Shown piece by piece: positions 1-6,177 of a DNA stretch of 13,710 bases. Numbering within the stretch: the first letter of the stretch is position 1; each line of letters opens with the position of its first letter. The notes under the pieces are model-generated. The model saw only the letters and a program-made list of their open reading frames with translations, ran no database searches and was not told the DNA's origin. The position numbers and the translations under genes are program-made. This stretch comes from Microcaldota archaeon (GTDB taxonomy: Archaea > Micrarchaeota > Micrarchaeia > Micrarchaeales > Micrarchaeaceae), in NCBI GenBank assembly GCA_021785805.1, contig JAJYEJ010000021.1:1-13710 (forward strand), read 5' to 3'.

Positions 1-64
1 CCGAGCTTCGTTCCGTATAGCGCGCCATAAGCTGAACTTCTTGTATCACAACTTTGCACAACTC

Positions 65-74
65 TTTTAAAATA
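65..74 (+). promoter_or_regulatory. TATA box for small membrane protein gene
   Basis: TTTTAAAATA is an archaeal-type TATA element. Transcription would start near position 95, after the in-frame ATG at 86 but before the ATG at 122. This supports translation from 122, which also has a GGGTGG Shine-Dalgarno-like site at 112-117. Confidence 0.5.
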
Positions 75-121
75 TTCCTATCAGAATGAATTCTCAACTG
101 GTTTGGCGACCGGGTGGAAAT

Positions 122-469
122 ATGTACTACAGCGAGTTTATGCGTATAAGGAGCATGGAAAGGCTCCTCGAGAGGCTTGCCTACTTCTCAGTAGGGCTGG
201 ACTTTCTGGTGGCGATTGCAACGTTCCTTCTCATAAAAGGGTATAGTTTCTCCCAGGAGATGCTCACCATAGGCGGGTATCTGCTTTTTGTGGAAGTGGT
301 GATAGCAGCCATTCTGTTCATATCCATGGTAGGGCTGAGGCATTTCAAAAAAGCGATGACCCGGATAGATATAATCACATTCAAGAGCAGATACAGGAAA
401 CAGTCGAAGTTCAGCGGACTGAAGGCGATACTTGCAAGGCTCTTCCCGTTCCTGCCGTTCTACGACTGA
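122..469 (+). CDS. Small two-helix membrane protein, unknown function
   Basis: A 115-residue protein that I do not recognise. It has a basic N-terminus, one hydrophobic segment at about residues 19-39, a short loop, a second hydrophobic segment at about 49-71, and a Lys/Arg-rich tail ending in FLPFYD. By the positive-inside rule both ends should face the cytoplasm. An in-frame ATG at 86 would add 12 residues. I prefer 122 because a GGGTGG ribosome-binding site lies 4 nt before it and because the TATA box at 65-74 would start the mRNA downstream of 86. The 3' end overlaps the convergent endonuclease Q-like gene by 10 nt. No catalytic motif is visible. Confidence 0.7.
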   Translation: MYYSEFMRIRSMERLLERLAYFSVGLDFLVAIATFLLIKGYSFSQEMLTIGGYLLFVEVVIAAILFISMVGLRHFKKAMTRIDIITFKSRYRKQSKFSGLKAILARLFPFLPFYD

Positions 470-1734
470 ACGTCACCGAACAGCGGCCTCTGCTTCACCT
501 GGTTGCGCTTTGCACTGTTCTTGTCCCTGCTTAGCAGGTCCAATGCGCCGAAATTGCCGTCATATCCCGGTGTGATGCTTATATTGCCATCCCTTACGTT
601 GGCTATCGCCTTGGCTATATCGGGATCGGTAAAGGCGCTTATCTCGCCCTCTGGGATGCTCATAAGTATGTCAAACTCTGTGCCGAATCTACCAACAAGC
701 TTATCATATTCCCTCGCCACCAATGGGGAGTAAGCGGTCTTCTTCATAACGTATGATATCACTTCTAGTAGAGGCACCAGCTTCATGTATGGCACTGACC
801 CTTTTGGCACATAGCCGGATGGCCTGTCTGCAAGATCATTTACCCTATGGAGCACTCCGACAGTAAGGCGCTTGCCGCAGACAGGACAGTTCTTTATTTC
901 GCTATGCTCCGGGTCCACGGAAAACCTGCATCCCCGATGCCCATCGAAATGGTACTTGCCCTCCTCGGGAAAGAACTCTATGTTCAGCTTGATCCTGCTA
1001 GTATCCTTTGCCCTCATTGAATCAGTTATTGTTTTATAGGAGAATTCGTCCTCTTCGACCTCGAACACATTAGCTTCTCTCCCTATCTTTGGAAGCGAGT
1101 GCATATCGCTATTGGAGAGCAGGGTGTACTTGTCAAGGGCGGATATCCTCCAGTTCATTGCAGGATCAGCGGAAAGGCCCTGCTCCAGTGCGTGTATGTG
1201 CTTCTCCTGATCCCCATAGACTTCCTTGAGGGAGTTGTACCTCGAGTAGATGCCAAGAGCACCGAAGAACGGAGTCCATGCGTGTGCAGGAAACACGAAT
1301 GCGTCCTTGCTTGCGCCCATTACGGATTCGACAAGCTCCATGCTGCTCATCGAAACCTGGGACCGGCCATCCGCAGCGAGGTCTCCCTTCTTCGACAGTA
1401 TATCGTTTATCGCATCCGCGGAGGCAAAGTCAGGCACTAACATGCAGTGGTGTATCCTCTTTGAGTCGCCGTTGGCATTGTAAACAGTGGAGGTCTCGGC
1501 GGATAGCACGAACCTGACCCCAGTCTGCGACCCTTTTGCCTTGAAGAATCCTTCCTCTGCAGGCTCAAGCCCTTCCTTCAGCTCCTTGAGCCACTTCGGG
1601 TGGGTAAAATCACCTGTGCCTATCAGTTTGATCCCTTTTTTCTTGCATGTCAAGTCTATGCCTTCTATGCTTATGCTGCTGCTGCATGCCATGGCGAACC
1701 TCGAATGTGTGTGAAGGTCTGCTATCACTCTCAT
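460..1734 (-). CDS. Endonuclease Q-like PHP-domain DNA repair nuclease
   Basis: 424 residues matching the architecture of archaeal endonuclease Q, which nicks DNA 5' of deaminated bases (uracil, hypoxanthine, xanthine) and abasic sites. The N-terminal PHP metal-binding motifs are present: HTH at H8/H10, GDFTH at D42/H45, SAE at E80, H95/H96, PAHAW at H151, and SNSDMH at D210/H212. A zinc-binding module follows (H266, C269, C283, C286), then a helical C-terminal region. The last residues contain QRPLF (415-419), resembling a PCNA-interacting (PIP) peptide. The ATG at 1734 follows AGGTTGATG, a usable Shine-Dalgarno match, and no strong TATA box is evident just upstream. The gene lies downstream of an endonuclease III on the same strand, which fits base-damage repair. 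Family assignment is from recalled motifs. A generic PHP phosphoesterase is the alternative, but the zinc module and length favour EndoQ. Confidence 0.85.
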   Translation of the reverse strand: MRVIADLHTHSRFAMACSSSISIEGIDLTCKKKGIKLIGTGDFTHPKWLKELKEGLEPAEEGFFKAKGSQTGVRFVLSAETSTVYNANGDSKRIHHCMLVPDFASADAINDILSKKGDLAADGRSQVSMSSMELVESVMGASKDAFVFPAHAWTPFFGALGIYSRYNSLKEVYGDQEKHIHALEQGLSADPAMNWRISALDKYTLLSNSDMHSLPKIGREANVFEVEEDEFSYKTITDSMRAKDTSRIKLNIEFFPEEGKYHFDGHRGCRFSVDPEHSEIKNCPVCGKRLTVGVLHRVNDLADRPSGYVPKGSVPYMKLVPLLEVISYVMKKTAYSPLVAREYDKLVGRFGTEFDILMSIPEGEISAFTDPDIAKAIANVRDGNISITPGYDGNFGALDLLSRDKNSAKRNQVKQRPLFGDVQS

Positions 1735-1795
1735 GGCATCAACCTGGTACGCTGTTTATCCCTATCATCCAATTTCATGCAGGATTCTGACCGGC

Positions 1796-1897
1796 TTATG
1801 CAGCAACCAGATAATCGAAGTCGCACTTGGGGCAATCCAAGCGCCCCCAATCGAGGCAACCGTTCTGCGCAAGAAGCCAACAACACGCAAAGGTCAT
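1796..1897 (-). CDS. Possible 33-residue Cys-rich microprotein
   Basis: A short ORF in the 216-nt gap between the endonuclease Q-like gene and the first nth gene. It encodes 33 residues with five cysteines (C5, C6, C14, C22, C25), including a CPKC zinc-knuckle-like pair near the C-terminus, which resembles archaeal CPxC zinc microproteins. AGGT directly precedes the ATG. A TATAAG element on the same strand overlaps the nth stop codon (about 1950-1955) and would give a leader of about 28 nt. A different reading frame is also open here (1731-1937, GTG start, overlapping the EndoQ start by ATGA), so chance cannot be excluded. No function is assigned. Confidence 0.3.
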   Translation of the reverse strand: MTFACCWLLAQNGCLDWGRLDCPKCDFDYLVAA

Positions 1898-1950
1898 ACC
1901 TATCTGTAAACTCGATGATCCTATCTTTATTATCCACTATACCATTCCGC

Positions 1951-2607
1951 TTATAGGTGTTTTGAAACCCCGTTCTTTGGGCAGATGCTGTTTACTGGGC
2001 ATTTGCTGCATATTGGCGTTGTCTTGCATATCTCCCTTCCATGCGTCTTCATTACGTAAGCCCAGTTGTGCCAGTGCTTCTTGTCCACTAAACGCATAAT
2101 ATCCTGTTCTATCTTATCTGGATTTCTCTCTCTGCTTAGCCCAAGCCTGTAAGACAGCTTTATTACCCACGTATCGACAGGTACGCCTTGCACTATGCCA
2201 TAGGCATTGATTAATATCGTATTCGCCGTCTTGCGACCTATGCCCGGAAGGTCGGTGAGCTCCTCCATCTTGCTGGGTACCTTCCCTCCGTATCTCTCCT
2301 GTATGATTCGCATAGTCTTGATTATGTTCTTTACCTTGTTGCCTGCAAAACTTATACTTTTGCACAGCCTTATCAGCTCGTCCTCATCGGCATTTGCGTA
2401 ATCCTTTGCAGTTTTGTATCTCGAGAAGATCTCAGGCGTTGCCATATTCACGACAACGTCCCTCGTCTGCGCCGAAAGTATGGCCCCTACGACCAAGTCT
2501 ATCGGCGTCTTGAAATTAAGGTAATAATGCACATCCTTGTAGTACTTGCCCAGGATTGAGGTTAGCTCGTTTGCTTCTTTAGGACCTAGGAACCTGTCGT
2601 TAGGCAT
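1951..2607 (-). CDS. nth: Endonuclease III-like DNA glycosylase (paralogue 1)
   Basis: 218 residues of the HhH-GPD base-excision repair family, bifunctional glycosylase/AP lyases acting on oxidised pyrimidines. The helix-hairpin-helix LPGIGRK carries the presumed catalytic Lys126, and VPVDTW carries the catalytic Asp145. The C-terminus holds a [4Fe-4S] cluster motif C194-x5-C200-x2-C203-x5-C209, one residue shorter in its first spacing than E. coli Nth. The residue after DT is Trp147, where Nth enzymes normally have His, so substrate preference may differ. The ATG at 2607 lies exactly 29 nt from a TATA box shared with the divergent second nth, implying a leaderless transcript. The family is clear, but its exact substrate is not. 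Confidence 0.92.
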   Translation of the reverse strand: MPNDRFLGPKEANELTSILGKYYKDVHYYLNFKTPIDLVVGAILSAQTRDVVVNMATPEIFSRYKTAKDYANADEDELIRLCKSISFAGNKVKNIIKTMRIIQERYGGKVPSKMEELTDLPGIGRKTANTILINAYGIVQGVPVDTWVIKLSYRLGLSRERNPDKIEQDIMRLVDKKHWHNWAYVMKTHGREICKTTPICSKCPVNSICPKNGVSKHL

Positions 2608-2628
2608 AATTCTTAATATGCGGAAGGG

Positions 2629-2636
2629 TATATAAA
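2629..2636. promoter_or_regulatory. Shared bidirectional TATA box between two nth genes
   Basis: TATATAAA on the plus strand reads TTTATATA on the minus strand, and both are good archaeal TATA boxes. From the first T of each reading to the ATG is 29 nt in both directions (2629 to 2658, and 2636 to 2607), the spacing expected for leaderless transcripts. The plus reading has a purine-rich BRE-like flank (GGAAGGG). The minus reading is preceded by a pyrimidine-rich CATTTCAC, so plus-strand firing may be stronger. No second credible TATA box is seen in this 50-nt gap. Confidence 0.7.
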
Positions 2637-2657
2637 GTGAAATGCAACAGCAATTTT

Positions 2658-3302
2658 ATGAAGAGCGCAAAGGATAAGATAGACACTATCATCAGAATGC
2701 TGAAAAGGCGTTATCGCAAAGAGATGAAGACCTCTCTTGACCACAGGAACCGCTGGGAGCTTCTTGTCGCAACAATGCTCTCCGCCCAGTCGCAGGATGC
2801 CCAAGTTAACAGGGTTACCCCGAAGCTCTTCGGAAGATATCCTAACGTAACCGACTATCTGAAGCTGAAACCTTCTGAACTCTATCCTTATGTAAGGACG
2901 CTTGGCCTGTATAGGAACAAGTCAAAGAACATAATAAGGGCCGCACGTTACGTGCACGAGCATTTCCATGATACTTTACCAAGGACCATAGGTCAGATGG
3001 TCCAGCTCCCTGGAGTAGGCAGGAAGACCGCCAACGTTGTGCTCGCGAACGCGTTTGGAGTGTTGGAGGGCATCGCGATAGATACGCACTGCATAACCAC
3101 CACCAATAGGCTATTCCTGTTACACACAAGAGACGCAAAAAAGATAGAAGCAAGATTAATGGAATTCGTGCCCAAGGAGGAGTGGGGAAACATCACGCAT
3201 CTGCTTATTGCCTTGGGTAGGGATGTCTGCACTGCAAAGAAGAAGTATTGTAGCCGGTGCGTACTCAACAGTCTGTGCCCGTCAAGCGAGGTGAAGCGAT
3301 GA
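2658..3302 (+). CDS. nth: Endonuclease III (paralogue 2)
   Basis: 214 residues from ATG 2658, closer to canonical Nth than the neighbouring paralogue. It has LSAQSQD in the N-terminal helical region, the helix-hairpin-helix LPGVGRK with catalytic Lys123, and IAIDTH with catalytic Asp142. The [4Fe-4S] motif is C191-x6-C198-x2-C201-x5-C207, the classical bacterial spacing. A GTG at 2637 is in frame and would add seven residues. It abuts the TATA box, whose expected start site is at about 2658, so the ATG with a leaderless mRNA is preferred. The stop codon overlaps the dph6 start (ATGA at 3299-3302), so the two genes are co-transcribed and probably translationally coupled. Confidence 0.93.
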   Translation: MKSAKDKIDTIIRMLKRRYRKEMKTSLDHRNRWELLVATMLSAQSQDAQVNRVTPKLFGRYPNVTDYLKLKPSELYPYVRTLGLYRNKSKNIIRAARYVHEHFHDTLPRTIGQMVQLPGVGRKTANVVLANAFGVLEGIAIDTHCITTTNRLFLLHTRDAKKIEARLMEFVPKEEWGNITHLLIALGRDVCTAKKKYCSRCVLNSLCPSSEVKR

Positions 3303-3964
3303 TAGCGGCTCTTTATAGCGGCGGGAAGGATTCCACCTTGGCCATACACAAGATGCACGAACGGGGAAAGACCACCGAGCTACTTATAACGCTGGTCTCT
3401 GATAACAGATTCAGCTACATGCTCCAGAGGATTAACGTAGAGTGGACAAGGCTCCAAGCCGAAGCGATGGGAGTGAAGCATGTGTTCTTCAGCACAAAAG
3501 GCGAGAAGGAGAAGGAGCTTGTTGACATAAGAGATGCGTTGGAGCAGAATGGAGTGACGGAACTGATAACCGGGGCTGTGGCGAGCAGGTACCAGGCTGA
3601 TAGGATCAACGGCATATGCAGAGAGCTCAGGATAAAACACCATTCTCCGCTTTGGGGCATGGATCCTTTTATGGAACTTAATGAGATATCGGAGAAATTC
3701 GATGCGATAGTGACCCAGGTCTCTGCGGAGGGTTTCGATGACTCAATGCTCGGAGCGAGGATAGATCAAAGATTGATAGGAAAGCTGCAGATGCTGCACC
3801 AGAGGTACAAGATAAATATGTCTTTTGAGGGAGGGGAGGCGGAGTCCTTCGTCCTCGATGCACCCATGTTTAAGAGAAGGGTCGTGATAGACAGAGCAAG
3901 AAAGGAGCGGGAAGGCCAGGTCGGGGCGTATGCCATAGAGGCTGCCCACTTGCAGGACAAGTAG
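3299..3964 (+). CDS. dph6: Diphthine--ammonia ligase
   Basis: 221 residues of the Dph6/MJ0570 family, PP-loop ATPases. They amidate diphthine on the translocation factor aEF2 with ATP and ammonia, the last step of diphthamide synthesis. Visible motifs are the N-terminal PP-loop SGGKDS (7-12), GAVASRYQ (92-99), SPLWG (116-120) and the family signature EGGEAESFVLDAPMF (177-191). The length is typical of archaeal members. The ATG at 3299 has GAGGTGA (3288-3294) 4 nt upstream and overlaps the nth stop codon. In-frame codons further upstream lie inside nth and are not needed. Its pairing with a repair gene is probably operon convenience and not a functional link. Confidence 0.88.
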   Translation: MIAALYSGGKDSTLAIHKMHERGKTTELLITLVSDNRFSYMLQRINVEWTRLQAEAMGVKHVFFSTKGEKEKELVDIRDALEQNGVTELITGAVASRYQADRINGICRELRIKHHSPLWGMDPFMELNEISEKFDAIVTQVSAEGFDDSMLGARIDQRLIGKLQMLHQRYKINMSFEGGEAESFVLDAPMFKRRVVIDRARKEREGQVGAYAIEAAHLQDK

Positions 3965-4069
3965 ACTTGAAGTGACATCAGAAAGGATTGGATTGGAGCG
4001 AAACGCGGTGTTGGCCTAGGCTTCCGTATCTGCTTATCGGACTTACTCCATTGAAATGATAACCGAGCA

Positions 4070-4075
4070 TTTTTA
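4070..4075 (+). promoter_or_regulatory. Probable TATA element of the aminotransferase gene
   Basis: TTTTTA lies 31 nt before the ATG at 4101, the spacing expected for a leaderless archaeal mRNA. A more TATA-like CTATATACT at 4091-4099 is too close to the ATG to direct its initiation. The 136-nt gap 3965-4100 otherwise shows no gene. Confidence 0.4.
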
Positions 4076-4100
4076 GCCTTTGTTGGTACTCTATATACTT

Positions 4101-5330
4101 ATGGGATTCCTTTCTGAGAGGAGCCGCTATGTCAAGAATGATATCGAAGTCCTAGATGCGGTTACCGAACAGCTAAGGAAGAAGGGCAAAAGTATCGTTA
4201 GCCTCAATAGGGGCGATCCGGCTAGATACTTCCCTACTCCGAAGTACATAATAGACGCGTATGTCAAGGCGTTAATGGAGCGCAAGACCTATTACTCGCG
4301 TGCACAGGGGTCTGTAGAACTACAGACCGCAGTATCCGATCGCTACAAACGCATGCACGGCTTGGATATAGACCCTGCTCGGATAATAGCCACGGCAGGG
4401 ATTACGGAAGGGCTCTCCTTTGTGAATAGCGCGCTTATCAATCCCGGTGAGAATGCCATAATATTCAAGCCTTATTTCACGATTTATACCACAGCATTGG
4501 AGTTGAATCAAGGCAAGCCGATTATACAGAGGTACGATGAGAATGATGCTTGGAATATACATTTGGAAGAGCTCAAGAGCTCGCTGATCCGCTCGAAGGG
4601 CAGAGATAGGCTGAAACACGTAAAATATATGATGGTGACAAATCCGAACAACCCGACCGGCACGGTCCTTAGACGGAATGTACTGAAGGAGCTCGTAGAC
4701 CTTGCCAATGAGTATGGGATCTTCCTGATAAGCGACGAGATATACGACGAAATTGTGTTCAATGGGGCCAGGTTTACCAGCGTATCCGAGCTTGCAAGGG
4801 GGATACCGCATGCGCTCCTGAACGGGGTCTCGAAGAGCTACGATTCTACAGGTTTCAGGATAGGATTCATCGTGATACCGGAAGAGGACAGGAGGTCAGA
4901 CCTTCTCAGGGATAAGATGTTGGAGTACGCCAGGGCCAGGATATCACTCAATACCCCTGCCGAATACGCGGTTACTGCTGCGCTTAATAATCCGAAGGGG
5001 CACGCAAAGGCGCTCAGACATAGGGTACATGAGATCTCGGACAGGGTGAACTTCTCTGTGAAGATGTTTGGCGAGAACCAGTTCCTGTCTACAGTAAGGC
5101 CTAATGGCGCTTTCTACGTTTTCCCGAAAATAGATTTGAAACTGTTGAAGTTCAAGACCGACGTGCAATTCGTTACCTCTCTCCTCATGGAGGAGGGTGT
5201 CCAGGTAGTCTGGGGTTCTGCCTTCGGGGAGCCATCACACTTCAGGATCGTGTCGCTTGCACCGAAAGAGATATTAGAGCATGCCATAAATAAGATTAAT
5301 GACTTCTGCAGGAAGAATGCACGAAGATAG
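4101..5330 (+). CDS. Alanine aminotransferase-like class I/II aminotransferase
   Basis: 409 residues of the fold-type-I PLP aminotransferase family. It has NRGDPARYFP near the N-terminus for substrate binding, NPNNPTG (181-187), SDEIYD (Asp212 and Tyr215 contact PLP), the Schiff-base Lys245 in NGVSKSY, GFRIGF just after it, and a C-terminal HFRI arginine for the substrate carboxylate. The layout, including ARARISLNTPAEYA, resembles Pyrococcus alanine aminotransferase as I recall it. That enzyme interconverts pyruvate plus glutamate with alanine plus 2-oxoglutarate. Aspartate aminotransferase specificity is the main alternative. A TTG at 4080 could add seven residues, but the ATG with a TATA element 31 nt upstream is preferred. 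tRNA-Val begins 14 nt after the stop codon and may be on the same transcript. Confidence 0.85.
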   Translation: MGFLSERSRYVKNDIEVLDAVTEQLRKKGKSIVSLNRGDPARYFPTPKYIIDAYVKALMERKTYYSRAQGSVELQTAVSDRYKRMHGLDIDPARIIATAGITEGLSFVNSALINPGENAIIFKPYFTIYTTALELNQGKPIIQRYDENDAWNIHLEELKSSLIRSKGRDRLKHVKYMMVTNPNNPTGTVLRRNVLKELVDLANEYGIFLISDEIYDEIVFNGARFTSVSELARGIPHALLNGVSKSYDSTGFRIGFIVIPEEDRRSDLLRDKMLEYARARISLNTPAEYAVTAALNNPKGHAKALRHRVHEISDRVNFSVKMFGENQFLSTVRPNGAFYVFPKIDLKLLKFKTDVQFVTSLLMEEGVQVVWGSAFGEPSHFRIVSLAPKEILEHAINKINDFCRKNARR

Positions 5331-5344
5331 TGTAAGCTCATTAT

Positions 5345-5416
5345 GGGCCTGTCGTCCAACGGTCAAGACGCTAGCCTTACACGCTTGAGACTGGAGTTCG
5401 ACTCTCCACAGGCCCA
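5345..5416 (+). tRNA. tRNA-Val (anticodon UAC)
   Basis: A full cloverleaf can be drawn. The 7-bp acceptor GGGCCTG pairs with CAGGCCC (5409-5415), with discriminator A5416. The D arm is GTC/GAC with GG in the loop. The anticodon stem 5371-5375/5383-5387 has the 7-nt loop CTTACAC, giving anticodon TAC at 5378-5380. The T stem TGGAG/CTCCA encloses the loop TTCGACT. CCA is not encoded. Two oddities are a U28-U42 mismatch in the anticodon stem and a 4-nt variable loop. There is no intron. No TATA box is visible at the expected distance, so read-through from the aminotransferase gene is likely. Confidence 0.9.
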
Positions 5417-5435
5417 TTCACTTGATCTTTTAAAG

Positions 5436-5675
5436 ATGCCCTTGATTGGGAGCTACGATTCCTTTGCGATAGGGGTATTCGATAACTTCAGTGATTCGTA
5501 TAGGTACGCAGTAAGGCGTTACAAAACGATGTTCAGGGACTTCTCGCATACTAAAGTCCTGTACGGCGGGCTTGGGGCTCCGCCAGTAGGAAGACTGCCG
5601 ATAAACAGCATGGACATCAAAGCGGAGTACGTATCCAAGAATTCGAGAAAAGGCGATTATCTTGTCCAACTGTAG
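5436..5675 (+). CDS. Hypothetical 79-residue protein
   Basis: An ORF starting 19 nt after the tRNA gene, with codon choice similar to the neighbouring genes (ATA, AGG, GTA, GCG). The product is soluble, aromatic-rich in the first half (SYDSF, VFDNF, YRYAVRRY) and has a YGGLGAPPVG turn in the middle. I recognise no family. Against it: there is no Shine-Dalgarno site, the TTTTAAAG at 5428-5435 touches the start codon and so could not make this mRNA, and the opposite strand is also open over the same span. It would need read-through from the tRNA. It could be a spurious ORF. Confidence 0.35.
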   Translation: MPLIGSYDSFAIGVFDNFSDSYRYAVRRYKTMFRDFSHTKVLYGGLGAPPVGRLPINSMDIKAEYVSKNSRKGDYLVQL

Positions 5676-5970
5676 TTGAAGTTTAGCCCACTATGCGACG
5701 GGACACGAGTATGTGGTAGCATGGGAGAGAGATTGTTATCGGAACTTCTGCTGGGATCCATTGGCAACTACCAACAGGCATTAAGCCACTTGGGATCGGC
5801 GCTTGATATCGTAATGTACGATTACGGAATCATACGGCGACCTGGAGCTCTCTGTAATGATTTTTACTGCGGTATGATTTTATGTTGCCCGCATACACGT
5901 GGAAATTTTAGTATTAGAAATTTTTGCACGTACTTAAATCTTTGTTTTCACATTAAAACATGTGGTATAA
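5676..5970. other. Intergenic stretch with no confident gene
   Basis: About 295 nt between the hypothetical ORF and the polybasic ORF. The plus frame is open through here, but its codon use (CGA, TTA, many Cys codons) is unlike the real genes. A small hairpin CGTAAT/ATTACG with a 5-nt loop lies at 5810-5826. The last 100 nt become AT-rich, with TTAAAT at 5934-5939 and TATAAAT at 5966-5972 as TATA candidates. I see no tRNA, SRP RNA or RNase P RNA signature. Confidence 0.5.
5934..5939 (+). promoter_or_regulatory. Candidate TATA box before polybasic ORF
   Basis: TTAAAT in an AT-rich stretch, 37 nt before the ATG at 5971, would give a leader of a few nucleotides. A competing TATAAAT at 5966-5972 would instead start a transcript near 5997, inside the ORF. 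Confidence 0.35.
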
Positions 5971-6033
5971 ATGAAGAAAAGAGCTACAAAGAAAGCGAAA
6001 AAGGGCAGCAAGGCTAAACGAAAACGTCGTTGA
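5971..6033 (+). CDS. Possible 20-residue polybasic peptide
   Basis: A 20-codon ORF in which 13 of 20 residues are Lys or Arg: it opens MKKR, has KKAKK and GSKAK in the middle and ends KRKRR. An in-frame TAA sits directly before the ATG, so it cannot be the tail of a longer protein. A strong hairpin plus T5 begins 4 nt after its stop codon, as expected for the end of a short transcript. Size and charge recall tiny ribosomal proteins such as eL41, or detached basic DNA/RNA-binding tails, but I cannot align it to a family. The same interval could instead encode a small non-coding RNA. No Shine-Dalgarno site is seen, and initiation would be leaderless or nearly so. Confidence 0.4.
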   Translation: MKKRATKKAKKGSKAKRKRR

Positions 6034-6037
6034 CCTT

Positions 6038-6088
6038 GGTAAGGCAGGGCTGTTGGTGGTGTGACTCGCTCTGCCTTATCGCCTTTTT
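6038..6088 (+). terminator. Hairpin followed by T5, likely transcription terminator
   Basis: The 13-nt arm at 6038-6050 pairs over its whole length with 6068-6080 (two G-U wobbles), enclosing a 17-nt G/T-rich loop. TTTTT follows at 6084-6088. The orientation fits a plus-strand transcript ending after the polybasic ORF. On the minus strand there is no T run after the hairpin. It could also be the 3' stem of a small structured RNA. Confidence 0.55.
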
Positions 6089-6177
6089 GACCTCATCTGC
6101 TCCTAATGCGGTACGCGTATCTGATTGGAAGGTGCTTTGAGCCACAGCGCATGGAACTTAGGCTTTGGTCGATGACC

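Noticed and set aside
1..70. Possible 3' end of an upstream gene (frame 1 ends at 30, frame 2 at 70)
   Set aside because: Two frames give short plausible tails and nothing distinguishes them from chance. Too little sequence to call.
1731..1937. 68-codon minus-strand ORF (GTG start) overlapping the endonuclease Q start by ATGA
   Set aside because: GTG start without an SD, Arg/Leu-rich with no domain. The overlapping 33-codon frame looks better, but both are weak.
3965..4100. C/D-box sRNA candidate (ATGATAA near 4056 with CTGA near 4112)
   Set aside because: C box imperfect, D box inside the coding sequence, spacing wrong and no D'/C' pair.
4320..4811. 163-codon antisense ORF within the aminotransferase gene
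   Set aside because: Lies wholly inside a gene with clear catalytic motifs and encodes no recognisable domain.
5676..6017. Plus-strand open frame with TTG start, possible 98-residue protein from ATG 5721
   Set aside because: Codon use unlike neighbours, a Cys/His-rich tail that looks random, no SD or promoter at the right distance, and it overlaps the polybasic ORF in another frame.
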